Shown: one piece after another, positions 15,212 to 22,821 of the stretch
How positions within the stretch are numbered: position 1 is the stretch's first letter
Layout: each line of letters starts with the position of its first letter
From: an uncultured Eubacteriales bacterium
GTDB taxonomy: Bacteria > Bacillota > Clostridia > Oscillospirales > Oscillospiraceae
Reading direction: 5' to 3'
DNA: 26,425 bases
Assembly: GCA_934572535.1 (NCBI GenBank)
Contig: CAKTLJ010000024.1
Span: 1-26,425 of the forward strand
Program-made: the position numbers and the translations under genes
The notes under the pieces: model-generated
The model's input: the letters and a program-made list of their open reading frames with translations, nothing else
Told to the model about the DNA's origin: nothing
Database searches by the model: none

Positions 15212-16150
15212 TCAAAGGGCGTCGCGGTAAAAGCGCCAGACGTTTTCCCAGCAGAGCTTCTCGATCTCCCGCGCGGGGAAGGCGGCGCGCTCCAGCGCCC
15301 GGACCAGCTGGTCCATCCCGGCGGCGTCCACCAGCTCCAGGGGGGCGGTGATGCCGTCGAAGTCGGAGCCGAGGGCCGCCACGTCCGGGCCGCCCACGTC
15401 CCGGATGTGCCGGAGGTGGCGCGCGATGTCCTCGGTCCGCGTGACCGGGTGCGCGGCCAGGAAGGCGGCGTAGAAGTTCACGCCCACCACGCCGCCCCGG
15501 TCGGCCACGGCCCTGATCTGCTCGTCGGTGAGGTTGCGCGGGTGGGGCCAGAGGGCGCGGGCGCTGGAGTGGCTGGCGGCGAAGGGCCGCCTGGCCAGGC
15601 GGCAGACGTCCCAGAAGCCCTGCTCGTTCAGGTGGGACACGTCGGGGACCATCCCCAGCGCCTCCATCTCTTCCAGGAAGGCCGCGCCCGTTTCCTTCAG
15701 GCCCCCAACGCGCCCGTTGGGAAAGCCCAGCTCGTTCTCGTGGTTCCAGGTGAGGGTGAGCATCCGCACGCCCAGCCCATAGAGGGTGCGCAGGCGGTCC
15801 GGCGACCCGCCGCACACGCCCCCCTCCTCCACGGTGAGGACGGCGGCGAGCTTGCCCGCCGCCCGGGCCGCCTCCAGGTCGGCAAAGCTCCGGCAGGGGG
15901 CCGCGAGGTCCCGGTTGGCCTCCAGCTCGGCGGCGTAGAGGTCCGCCAGGTCGAGGACGGCCTGCCAGGGGTCCGCCTCCTGGGCCAGGTTCACGAAGAG
16001 GGCGAAGTTTTGCAGGCAGTAGCCGCTCGCGCGCAGCTTCTCCAGGTTCACGTGCATCGGCTCTGAGTCCCGCAGGCGCAGGGTCTTTCCCCGGCGGCGG
16101 TTGTGCTGGAGCCAGGCGATGGTGTCGCAGTGCAGGTCGGCAAAGGGCAT
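15212..16150 (-). CDS. Membrane-type dipeptidase, peptidase family M19
   Basis: M19 enzymes are zinc dipeptidases that hydrolyse a wide range of dipeptides, including some with D-residues. The 312-residue product starts ADLHCDT with the metal-binding HxD (7-9). Further metal and active-site regions are VLTVEEGG (the Glu bridge), PDVSHLNEQGFWDV, ASHSSARALWPHPRNLTDEQI (split by context) and GSDFDGI. There is no signal peptide, so it is cytoplasmic, as usual in clostridia. ATG 16150 has AAGGAG (16160-16165) 9 bp upstream. It is the promoter-proximal gene of a two-gene unit with the flavoenzyme; a functional link is not evident. Confidence 0.92.
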   Translation of the reverse strand: MPFADLHCDTIAWLQHNRRRGKTLRLRDSEPMHVNLEKLRASGYCLQNFALFVNLAQEADPWQAVLDLADLYAAELEANRDLAAPCRSFADLEAARAAGKLAAVLTVEEGGVCGGSPDRLRTLYGLGVRMLTLTWNHENELGFPNGRVGGLKETGAAFLEEMEALGMVPDVSHLNEQGFWDVCRLARRPFAASHSSARALWPHPRNLTDEQIRAVADRGGVVGVNFYAAFLAAHPVTRTEDIARHLRHIRDVGGPDVAALGSDFDGITAPLELVDAAGMDQLVRALERAAFPAREIEKLCWENVWRFYRDAL

Positions 16151-16184
16151 GGGGACGCACTCCTTCCTTGGGTTCGTTGCCCCC

Positions 16185-16213
16185 AGTGTAGCACAGGCCG
16201 GGCCGTTGGGCAA
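16185..16213 (-). promoter_or_regulatory. Promoter of the dipeptidase-flavoenzyme operon
   Basis: On the minus strand TTGCCC (16213-16208) and TACACT (16190-16185) have a 17 bp spacer, about 35 bp before the start codon. Confidence 0.7.
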
Positions 16214-16298
16214 CCGCTTTGTCCGCCGCGCTGACCGGGCGGCCGGGGGGCGGGAAAATTTTTCGCGCTTTCCCATTCCCTTTTTGTGGGTTTTGCGG

Positions 16299-16304
16299 TA
16301 TAAT
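16299..16304 (+). promoter_or_regulatory. -10 element of the Rrf2 gene
   Basis: A perfect TATAAT lies at 16299-16304. The hexamer at 17 bp spacing (TTCCCT, 16276-16281) is a poor -35, which fits a regulated promoter. The transcript would carry a leader of about 195 bases. Confidence 0.6.
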
Positions 16305-16310
16305 CAAGGC

Positions 16311-16490
16311 AATACATAGGTTTCTGACCGGACTTGGGAAATCGTCCCCCCGGCCAGAACGCAAAGGGGGTCTTTGCCGTGAACACGGAACTTGATGGCC
16401 TTTGCCTGTCCGGCAAAGGCCCGCGCCTCCCGGCTCGTCAGGAGTAAGGCGAGCCGGGAGGCGGACCGGAAGGACAACCAGAACAAAGAA
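16311..16490 (+). ncRNA. Structured leader RNA of the Rrf2 gene, unassigned
   Basis: The leader holds a perfect 10 bp stem, GGCCTTTGCC (16397-16406) with GGCAAAGGCC (16412-16421). A perfect 14 bp stem follows three bases later, CGCCTCCCGGCTCG (16424-16437) with CGAGCCGGGAGGCG (16450-16463). GGTTTCTGACCGG near 16319 can partly pair with CCGGAAGGACAACC near 16467, closing the whole domain. No T-run follows, so it is not a simple terminator. I do not recognise a known riboswitch class. Confidence 0.5.
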
Positions 16491-16506
16491 GGAAGGACGC
16501 ATTGCC

Positions 16507-16923
16507 ATGATGATCTCTACCAAAGGCCGCTACGCCCTGCGCGTGATGCTCGATCTCGCTGACCACAACACGGGCGGCTACATCCCCCTCAAGGACATCG
16601 CCCGCCGCCAGGAGATCTCCGTGAAGTACCTGGAAAACATCCTCGCCTCCCTGAGCCGGGCAGAGCTGGTGGACGCCACCCGGGGCAAGGGCGGCGGCTA
16701 CCGCCTGTCCAAGCCGCCCGCCGACTATCCCGCCGGGGAAATCATCCGCCTGGCGGAGGGCAGCCTGGCCTCCGTGGCCTGCCTCAAGGGCGACAACACC
16801 GGCTGTGAAAAGGCCGAGCACTGCCGGGCCCTCCCCCTCTGGCAGGGCCTGGACAAGGTGATCGTGGAGTACCTGAACAGCTACTCCCTCGCCGACCTGC
16901 AAAACCTGGAGGGCGCGCCGTGA
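16507..16923 (+). CDS. Rrf2-family regulator, IscR-like with three cysteines
   Basis: The 138-residue product opens MMISTKGRYALRVMLDLA, the hallmark start of Rrf2 proteins. The winged helix spans about 1-68 (EISVKYLENILASLSRAELV as recognition region, then RGKGGGYRLSKP wing). Cys92, Cys100 and Cys106 are spaced C-x7-C-x5-C, close to the C-x5-C-x5-C cluster ligands of IscR; CymR proteins lack them. It is therefore probably an iron-sulfur-sensing repressor or activator. It lies 8 kb from iscS-iscU rather than beside it. ATG 16507 follows GAAGGAAGG with a rather long gap; ATG 16510 is possible too. Confidence 0.88.
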   Translation: MMISTKGRYALRVMLDLADHNTGGYIPLKDIARRQEISVKYLENILASLSRAELVDATRGKGGGYRLSKPPADYPAGEIIRLAEGSLASVACLKGDNTGCEKAEHCRALPLWQGLDKVIVEYLNSYSLADLQNLEGAP

Positions 16924-16931
16924 CCCGCCCG

Positions 16932-16973
16932 CAAAAAAACACCCCGTCGTGATGTGCACGACGGGGATTTTTT
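16932..16973. terminator. Bidirectional terminator between the Rrf2 gene and its convergent neighbour
   Basis: CCCCGTCGT (16942-16950) pairs with ACGACGGGG (16958-16966). A T-run follows at 16968-16973, and an A-run at 16933-16940 supplies the T-run for the other strand. Confidence 0.9.
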
Positions 16974-17565
16974 ATCCTTCCGGGTTGCTGAAGAAGAACC
17001 CGTACTTGTCATACTGATACTCCAGGGCCTCGCTGAAGCGCTCGGCCAGGTAGAGGTGGCGGGAGAAGGAATGGCGCGGGTCGATGCTCAGCCGGTGCAT
17101 GTAGTAGGTGGGGACCCGGATGCTCCGCCACACCCCGTCCTCGTCGGGCTTGTGGCCGGTGAGCAGGGCGTCGGTGGGGGGGAAGTAGAGGGCCTTCATG
17201 ACGTAGTTTCCGTCCGCGTCCTTGGCGTAGCCGACGATGGCCGCGTAGTCAAAGTCCACCGTCTCGAACTGGTTTGCCTCGCGCTCGTCGAACTCGGCCT
17301 TCGCCATGGGGAAGAAGAAGAGGCGGATGACCACCGTCTGGTCCTTCAGGTGGGTGTACTTCCGGTCCATGGGGACGGGGCTTTGCGCGAAGGGGACCCC
17401 GTCGAAGCGCGTGAAGCTGGCGTGGATGCGGGGCAGGCCCTTCTCGTCGGGGTCGGCCAGGGCGAAGGTCACCTGATACTGGGAGTGGAAGTGGGTGTAG
17501 CGGTTGAGCGTCTCCACCGCCTGCTCCGCCAGGGCCAGGCGATGGGCATTGTTGTTCAGTTCCAT
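16972..17565 (-). CDS. Conserved-looking protein of unknown function, 197 residues
   Basis: I do not recognise this protein. It is soluble, with no signal or membrane segment. The N-terminal part is helical (AHRLALAEQAVETLNRYTHF). A mostly beta region follows, with FHSQYQVTFALADPDEKG, VVIRLFFFPMAKAEFDERE and DYAAIVGYAKDADGNYVMKA. The C-terminus is aromatic-rich (FSEALEYQYDKYGFFFSNPEG). The start at 17565 has AAAGGAG 6 bp upstream; the longer reading from 17583 is unlikely. It lies 40 bp after the LtaS-like sulfatase stop with no promoter visible, so it is probably the last gene of that unit. Confidence 0.75.
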   Translation of the reverse strand: MELNNNAHRLALAEQAVETLNRYTHFHSQYQVTFALADPDEKGLPRIHASFTRFDGVPFAQSPVPMDRKYTHLKDQTVVIRLFFFPMAKAEFDEREANQFETVDFDYAAIVGYAKDADGNYVMKALYFPPTDALLTGHKPDEDGVWRSIRVPTYYMHRLSIDPRHSFSRHLYLAERFSEALEYQYDKYGFFFSNPEG

Positions 17566-17605
17566 AGTCGTCTCCTTTGTCATAGCACAAGTTGTTCACA
17601 GGGGG

Positions 17606-19426
17606 TCAGCGCCCATAGACCAGCGCCCACTCCACGGCGGCGTAGCGGTCCAGGTCCGCCCGGGCGGCGGCCGGGACGTCCCCGTAGGGCCGCCCCGCCG
17701 CGTCGGCAAAGAACCCGGTCCGGGTCAGGAGCATCCTCTCCCCCACGGTCTCCTCCAGCCAGCGGAAGTAGGCGTTCAGGGGCAGGCCCGCCCGGCGCAG
17801 CAGGTGCAGGCCCAAAAGGGTGCAGCTCTCCGGCCCGTCCGGCGCGGCAGCACCCGTGTTGCTCCAGATGAGGTAGTCCGTGGAGAGCATCTCGGCGAAG
17901 GTCTCCGGGTCCCACGCCTCGGAGCCCTCCGCGTCGGCGATGCCCAGCCGGGCGTAGAGCGAGTCCCCGTTGGCCAGGTTCAGCGCGGGCAGATGGTCCC
18001 CCAGGAAGACCAGCAGCACGGGCCGGTCCACCCGGGAGAAGTAGTCCACCAGCAGGCCCAGGGACCGGTCCGCATCGCGCAGGCCCGTGACCAGGCTGTC
18101 CAGGATGGCCAGGTCCCGCGCGGAGAGGGCCTCGCTCTCGGCGGGGCAGCCCGAGGCCTCGGGGAACTTCCCCGCCTGGTAGCCCTGGTGGTTCTGCATG
18201 GACAGGCCGTAGAGGAAGCAGGGCGCGGCCGGGTCCCGGGCCTCGTAGCGGGCGATGAGCTCCCGGGCGAAGGTCTCGTCGGAGGCATACGGCCCCTTCC
18301 GCTCCACCGGGGTCAGGAAGTCGTCGAGAAACAGCGTCTGCTGAAAGCCGATGGCGGGGTAGATGACGTCGCGGTTGTAGAGGGTGTCCGTGTGGGCGTG
18401 GAGGGCGGTGGTGGTGTAGCCCAGCTGTTCGAGCAGCCGGACGGTGGTGGGCAGCGCCCGGTAGACGCGGGGCGGGAGGGTGGAGAGGGTGTCGCCCTCC
18501 CGCAGGAGGGAGGAGGTCAGGCCGGTGAACAGCTCCATTTCCACCCAGCCCGTGCCGCCGCCGTAGGTGTTGGAGAGGAAGCGCCCGCTCGTGCAGGACT
18601 GCGCCAGGCGGTGAAAGACCGGCAGGGGGTCCCGCGCGAAGGTCAGCCCCGGCAGGCGGGTCACGTCGAAGAAGCTCTCCGAGGTCACGAAGATGATGTC
18701 CGGGCAGTCCGCGCGCGTCGGCGTGGGCTGGGCCGCGTCCTCCCGGAAGCAGGCGGCCAGCTTCTCCGCGTCCAGGTCCGCCGGGCGGCGCGCCACCTGG
18801 ACGCGCTGGCACCAGGCGGCGTACAGCCCCAGGGGCACGCCCATCCGCTCGTTTCGCTCGAGCTGACTGCGGCACGGCTCGTCCAGGACCAGGGCAGCCT
18901 GCGGGAGCCCGCCGGGGCAGCAGGCCGCGCACAGCAGCCCCAGCGCCAGAGTCCCCAGGACAAGGCCGGGGGCAGCCGGAAGGGTCCGGCCCTTCCGGGC
19001 CAGCAGGGCCAGCAGCAGGGCCGCCAGCAGCAGGGCCGTCCCCGCCGCCGCCGAGGGCAGCAGCTGCGCCGCGGCGTACCCGGCGATGTCCCCCAGGCCG
19101 CCCACCATGGTCAGGTCGCTCAGCTGCAAGGGCGCGCCGTTGACGTTCCACTTCACGCGGCTGACGTAGGCCAGCAGCAGCGAGAGGACCGTCCCCGGCA
19201 GGCAGGCCCAGAACGGGCGGCGGGCAAAGCCGTACAGGGGGAGGCTCAGGGCGGAAAAGAGCAGCCAGAACAGGCCCACCGCCGCCGGATGCCCCGCCAT
19301 CCAGGGCAGGGGCGCCGCCAGGCTGTCCAGCCAGATGACCTGGGCGAGATAGAGCGCGGCCAGGGGCGCGAGCAGAATGACCCCCAGCGCGGGGGCGAGC
19401 CGGGCGAGGATCGTGTGTCCGGTCAT
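17606..19426 (-). CDS. LtaS-like membrane sulfatase (phosphoglycerol transferase family)
   Basis: The 606-residue product has about five membrane helices in residues 10-180 and an extracellular alkaline-phosphatase-fold domain from about 240. VTSESFFD carries the metal-binding Glu250. NTYGGGTGWVEME (286-298) carries the probable nucleophile Thr292. SMQNHQGY and FLGDHLPAL supply later metal and substrate residues. Relatives polymerise or transfer glycerol-phosphate (lipoteichoic acid or related wall polymers). Substrate and acceptor cannot be told from sequence. The start has AAGGAG 8 bp upstream. It has its own promoter within the 76 bp after mnmE and precedes the unknown 197-residue gene. 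Confidence 0.9.
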   Translation of the reverse strand: MTGHTILARLAPALGVILLAPLAALYLAQVIWLDSLAAPLPWMAGHPAAVGLFWLLFSALSLPLYGFARRPFWACLPGTVLSLLLAYVSRVKWNVNGAPLQLSDLTMVGGLGDIAGYAAAQLLPSAAAGTALLLAALLLALLARKGRTLPAAPGLVLGTLALGLLCAACCPGGLPQAALVLDEPCRSQLERNERMGVPLGLYAAWCQRVQVARRPADLDAEKLAACFREDAAQPTPTRADCPDIIFVTSESFFDVTRLPGLTFARDPLPVFHRLAQSCTSGRFLSNTYGGGTGWVEMELFTGLTSSLLREGDTLSTLPPRVYRALPTTVRLLEQLGYTTTALHAHTDTLYNRDVIYPAIGFQQTLFLDDFLTPVERKGPYASDETFARELIARYEARDPAAPCFLYGLSMQNHQGYQAGKFPEASGCPAESEALSARDLAILDSLVTGLRDADRSLGLLVDYFSRVDRPVLLVFLGDHLPALNLANGDSLYARLGIADAEGSEAWDPETFAEMLSTDYLIWSNTGAAAPDGPESCTLLGLHLLRRAGLPLNAYFRWLEETVGERMLLTRTGFFADAAGRPYGDVPAAARADLDRYAAVEWALVYGR

Positions 19427-19464
19427 AGGAGGACTCCTTCCTGCGGTGGTTCCATAACGCCTGT

Positions 19465-19493
19465 ATTATACAGGAAAACGCGCCGCGCCGCAA
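19465..19493 (-). promoter_or_regulatory. Promoter of the LtaS-like sulfatase gene
   Basis: On the minus strand TTGCGG (19493-19488) and TATAAT (19470-19465) have a 17 bp spacer. The -10 box sits in a small palindrome, CTGTATAATACAG (19462-19474). Confidence 0.78.
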
Positions 19494-19502
19494 GCGAGGG
19501 CC

Positions 19503-20873
19503 TCACTTGCCCACGCAGAAGCGCTGGAAGATGCGGCGGGTGATGTCCTCGCGCACGTGGGTCCCGGTGACCTCGCCCAGGGCCTCCAGGGCGGTCTCCA
19601 CGTCGGAGAGCAGCAGGTCCGGGGGCAGGCCCAGCGCCAAGCCCTCCTGGGCGCGGCGGAGACTCTCCTCGGCCCGCTCGACCGCCTCCACCTGGCGGGC
19701 GTTGGTCAGGAGGGCCTCGCCCGCGCCGCCGTCCCCGGTGGGGAAGAGGCGGGCCACCAGAGGCCCCAGGGCCTCCAGCCCGGCCCCGGTCCGGGCGCTC
19801 ACCGGGCAGAGGTGGGGAAAGTCCTGCGCCAGCGCCGCCGGGTCCAGCGCCTGGTCCAGGTCGGCCTTGTTCAGCAGGCATATGCAGGCGGGGGCCTGCT
19901 TGGCCAGGGCGATGGCCTCCCGGTCCTCCGGGGTGAGGGGCGCGCCGCCGTCCAGCACGAGCAGGACCAGGCGGGCCTGCCGGGCCGCCGTGCGGCTCCG
20001 GGCCACGCCCAGCCGCTCGGCCTCGTCCCCGGTCTCCCGCAGGCCCGCCGTGTCGATGAGGTTCAGCAGGACCCCGCCCACGCTGGCCTTGGCCTCGATG
20101 GTGTCCCGGGTGGTGCCGGGGACCTGGGTGACGATGGCCCGGTCGTAGCCGACCAGGGCGTTGAGCAGGGAGGACTTGCCCACGTTCGGGCGGCCCAGGA
20201 TGGCCGTGGGCACGCCCGTGGTGAGCTGGCGCCCCCGGTCGTAGGTCGCCAGCAGGGCGGCGGTCCCGGCGCGGGCCGTGTCCAGGGCCGCGCGGATGGT
20301 CTCGGCGCGGAAGGGGTCGATGTCCTCGTCGGGGTAGTCCAGCACCGCGTGGAAGTGGGCGGAGAGGTCCACCAGCCCGTCGTAGAGGGCGGCGATGGTC
20401 CGGGAGAGGGTCCCCTCCAGCCGTCCGGCGGCCTGCCGGGCGGCGGCGGGGGTCTCCGCGTCGATCAGGTCGATGACGGCCTCGGCCTGGGTGAGGTCCA
20501 GCTTGCCGTTGAGGAAGGCCCGCCGGGTGAACTCTCCGGCCAGGGCCTGGCGCGCGCCGTGGGCGAAGAGGGCCTCCAGGGCCAGGGCGAGGACCATGGG
20601 CGAGCCGTGGCATTGCAGCTCGGCGGTGTCCTCGCCGGTGTAGCTGTGGGGGGCGCGGCTGACGAAGGCCAGGCCGGTGTCGATGACGCGGCCCTCGCGG
20701 TCCAGGACCGCGCCGTAGAGCAGCTGGCGGTCCGGGGCGTCCGCGAGGGAGCGCTTGCCCGCAGGGCGGAACACCTGGGCGGCGGTCCGGGCCGCGCCGG
20801 GGCCGGACAGGCGCAGGATGCCGACGCCGCCCGCCCCTGGGGCGGTGGCCACGGCGGCGATGAGGTCTGACAT
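19503..20873 (-). CDS. mnmE: tRNA uridine-5-carboxymethylaminomethyl modification GTPase MnmE
   Basis: MnmE works with MnmG to modify the wobble uridine of certain tRNAs. The 456-residue product has the N-terminal tetrahydrofolate-binding domain (1-120, with GEFTRRAFLNGK). The helical domain follows. The inserted G domain has G1 GRPNVGKSS (227-235), G2 TTRD (254-257), G3 DTAG (274-277) and G4 NKAD. The catalytic C-terminus CVGK is intact. ATG 20873 has AAGGAGG about 8 bp upstream; a longer frame to 20999 crosses the intergenic boxes. mnmE usually sits beside mnmG, jag and yidC near the origin in Bacillota. Here its downstream neighbour is the sulfatase and upstream is a divergent sigma-factor gene. 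Confidence 0.96.
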   Translation of the reverse strand: MSDLIAAVATAPGAGGVGILRLSGPGAARTAAQVFRPAGKRSLADAPDRQLLYGAVLDREGRVIDTGLAFVSRAPHSYTGEDTAELQCHGSPMVLALALEALFAHGARQALAGEFTRRAFLNGKLDLTQAEAVIDLIDAETPAAARQAAGRLEGTLSRTIAALYDGLVDLSAHFHAVLDYPDEDIDPFRAETIRAALDTARAGTAALLATYDRGRQLTTGVPTAILGRPNVGKSSLLNALVGYDRAIVTQVPGTTRDTIEAKASVGGVLLNLIDTAGLRETGDEAERLGVARSRTAARQARLVLLVLDGGAPLTPEDREAIALAKQAPACICLLNKADLDQALDPAALAQDFPHLCPVSARTGAGLEALGPLVARLFPTGDGGAGEALLTNARQVEAVERAEESLRRAQEGLALGLPPDLLLSDVETALEALGEVTGTHVREDITRRIFQRFCVGK

Positions 20874-20940
20874 GGGGGAGCCTCCTTCCGGGGTCGGTAA
20901 AATTTGTCGAATCCACCGGGGAAATCGGGCTTGACAGGCG

Positions 20941-21060
20941 CTTTCGTCATATCCACATGGGATTTCCCCATTGTGGAAAAGTCGGTGGATAATGTGCAAA
21001 ACCTTTGAGCGCGTTCACTTTGCATCGTTTGATGCAGACCGGATTTCCCCATTTTCCACG
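20941..21060. other. AT-richer intergenic stretch with a cluster of near-DnaA boxes
   Basis: The 370 bp between mnmE and the sigma-factor gene have no gene. Near matches to TTATCCACA (or its complement) lie at 20949-20957 (ATATCCACA, one mismatch), 20972-20980 (TTTTCCACA on minus, one mismatch), 20984-20992 (TTATCCACC on minus, one mismatch) and 21052-21060 (TTTTCCACG, two mismatches). GATTTCCCCATT occurs twice (20961-20972, 21042-21053). Function is unproven. Confidence 0.4.
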
Positions 21061-21147
21061 GAAATATCCCCGTTTTGGGACATGGCAGAACGCACAAAGG
21101 GGAAAAACTGTTGTAAAATCGACGAAAGGCTGCGCACTCTCCTTGGT

Positions 21148-21156
21148 ATTATAGCA
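21148..21156 (-). promoter_or_regulatory. Possible extended -10 promoter for mnmE
   Basis: On the minus strand TGC-TATAAT occupies 21156-21148, an extended -10 arrangement with no good -35. The transcript would run through the near-DnaA-box cluster before mnmE, a leader of about 270 bases. The reverse reading (TATTAT) could instead serve the sigma-factor gene. Confidence 0.4.
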
Positions 21157-21245
21157 CGCCCCAGCGGGAATGGCGGGGGAAAATATATTTTTTTGAAAGA
21201 AACCGAAGCCCTGCCGGGATGGGTAAAGAGAAAGGAGGGCTGACC

Positions 21246-21737
21246 GTGAACAGAGAGCAACAAGAGTGGGTCCACCAGGTCTACGACCGGCACGCGCCGG
21301 AGCTGTACCGCCTGGCCCGTCACCGCCTGGGCGACCCGGACCTGGCCTATGACATGGTCCAGGAGGTCTTCCTGGTGCTGATGGACCGCGCGTCTCAAGT
21401 CCGCGCGCACCCCAACCTGATGGGCTGGCTCATCACCACCCTGAACCACAAGCTGCTGCACGAGTTCGACCGGCAGGCGCGCAAGCGGCGGCGGGAGCTG
21501 CCGGACACGGCCCTGTCCTGGCTGCCGGACGTCCGGGACCCCAAGGCCCACTCCCTGGAGGAGCTGCTCCCCAAGGACCTGCCCCAGCGGGACCGGACCG
21601 TCCTGAAGCTGGTCTATGAGGAGGGCCTGACCTACCGGGAGGCCGCCGAACGGCTGCACATTCCCCCGGCCACCTGCGGCACCTGGCTCCACCGGGCCAA
21701 GCAGCGCTGCAAGAGCTATTTGACGAAGGAGGGCTGA
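21246..21737 (+). CDS. ECF-type RNA polymerase sigma factor
   Basis: The 163-residue product has region 2 at about 8-80 (YDRHAPELYRLARHRLGDPDLAYDMVQEVFL) and region 4 at about 108-160 (RTVLKLVYEEGLTYREAAERL then PPATCGTWLHRAKQRC). It lacks regions 1 and 3, as expected for an ECF factor. The GTG start at 21246 has AAAGGAGG (21231-21238) 7 bp upstream; the ATG at 21219 lies before that site. The gene is followed after 3 bp by a probable anti-sigma factor, so it is presumably held inactive until an envelope signal arrives. No typical ECF autoregulatory promoter could be identified. Confidence 0.9.
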   Translation: MNREQQEWVHQVYDRHAPELYRLARHRLGDPDLAYDMVQEVFLVLMDRASQVRAHPNLMGWLITTLNHKLLHEFDRQARKRRRELPDTALSWLPDVRDPKAHSLEELLPKDLPQRDRTVLKLVYEEGLTYREAAERLHIPPATCGTWLHRAKQRCKSYLTKEG

Positions 21738-21740
21738 CCC

Positions 21741-22775
21741 ATGAACGAACGACGAGAACGCCTGCTGTCCCAGTTGGACGACCCGGCCACCGCGCCGGAG
21801 GACCTGCGCGCAGCCCTGGACGCGCTGGACGCGCTGGACGGCCCCGGCCTCTTTGATCCCCAGGCGGGCTGGGAGGACCTGCGGCGCAGAAGAACAAAGA
21901 AATTCCGGGGGCGGCTGGGACGGGTCCCCCTGGCGGCGCTCATCGCCCTGGTGTGCTTCGTGACCACCGCCGCGGCGGTCACGACCCTGGGCCTGCACGA
22001 GGACCTGGCCCGCTACTTTGGCATAGACCGTGAACAGGGCGCGCTGGTGGAGGGGGCCGTGGAGACCCCGGCCTGCTCGGTGACGAAGCACGGCGTGACC
22101 CTCTCCGTTGTGCAGACCATGGCTGACCGCTACGGCGTCTATGTCCTCTGTGAGCTTGTCGTCCCGGCGCGCATCACCCTGCCGGAGGACGTGACCTTCC
22201 TCTCCGCCTGGCTCGACCCCACCTTGGCAGAAGCGCCGGGCGGGATCCAGGGGGGCTTGGGCAGTCAGGAGGTCCTGGCGCGCGACGACCACCGCCTTCT
22301 CTTCCTGAGCTATCTCCTGCCCTCCGACCCCATCCAGACGGGGCCGATCTCCCTCACGATGTCCGACCTCTCCTATTGGGACGGGCAGGAGAAGGTGGTC
22401 CTGGCGGAGGGGCCGTGGACGCTGACCTGGGCGCTGACCCGGGTGGAGCCGGGCCGCACCCTGTCGCCGGATACCCCCATCGCGCTGGACGGGTTGCGGG
22501 CCAAGGTCACAGAGCTCAGCCTCTCCCCCTTCTCCCTGCACCTCTACCTGGACGAGGCGCCCCTGCCCGACGCGCCCATGGCCCTGGTCTTCCGGGACGG
22601 GCGCAGGCTGGCCATCGACCCCCTGGACCACACCCATGTCAGCGCGGGTGCCTTCCTGGCCGACGAGGCCAGCGGACGGCAGCGGTATGAGTTCTACTAC
22701 CGCTTCTACGACGTGATCGACCCCAACGACGTCACCGCCGTCATCATCGGGGAGGCCGTGCTTCCCCTCTCCTGA
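21741..22775 (+). CDS. Probable anti-sigma factor, DUF4179-like
   Basis: The 344-residue product has a cytoplasmic N-terminus (1-60), a single membrane helix at about 62-83 (VPLAALIALVCFVTTAAAV) and a large extracellular beta-rich domain (90-344). The organisation and the LARYFG segment just after the helix fit the DUF4179 anti-sigma family seen beside ECF sigma genes in clostridia. The cytoplasmic part would bind the adjacent sigma factor; the outer domain would sense an unknown cue. It starts 3 bp after the sigma-factor stop, using GAAGGAGG inside the end of that gene. The family call is from layout and length; sequence motifs are weak. Confidence 0.78.
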   Translation: MNERRERLLSQLDDPATAPEDLRAALDALDALDGPGLFDPQAGWEDLRRRRTKKFRGRLGRVPLAALIALVCFVTTAAAVTTLGLHEDLARYFGIDREQGALVEGAVETPACSVTKHGVTLSVVQTMADRYGVYVLCELVVPARITLPEDVTFLSAWLDPTLAEAPGGIQGGLGSQEVLARDDHRLLFLSYLLPSDPIQTGPISLTMSDLSYWDGQEKVVLAEGPWTLTWALTRVEPGRTLSPDTPIALDGLRAKVTELSLSPFSLHLYLDEAPLPDAPMALVFRDGRRLAIDPLDHTHVSAGAFLADEASGRQRYEFYYRFYDVIDPNDVTAVIIGEAVLPLS

Positions 22776-22782
22776 ACGACAA

Positions 22783-22812
22783 CAGCCGCGGAAGAACGCT
22801 CTTCCGCGGCTG
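22783..22812. terminator. Hairpin between convergent anti-sigma and SpoIID-like genes
   Basis: CAGCCGCGGAAGA (22783-22795) pairs with TCTTCCGCGGCTG (22800-22812) around ACGC. T-runs are weak on both sides (TTGT on minus), so it is a stem-type bidirectional terminator. Confidence 0.65.
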
Positions 22813-22821
22813 CCGCTTGGT

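Noticed and set aside
12910..15351. 813-codon plus-strand frame antisense to the flavoenzyme
   Set aside because: It runs through the riboswitch and antisense to an enzyme with intact Fe-S and Rossmann motifs; no recognisable domain.
16311..16490. The Rrf2 leader as a 6S RNA
   Set aside because: Partial closing pairing exists, but there is no terminator after it and it runs straight into the ribosome site of the gene.
21181..21245. Autoregulatory ECF promoter before the sigma-factor gene
   Set aside because: GAAACC near 21198 could be a -35, but no fitting -10 lies at 16-17 bp before the ribosome site.
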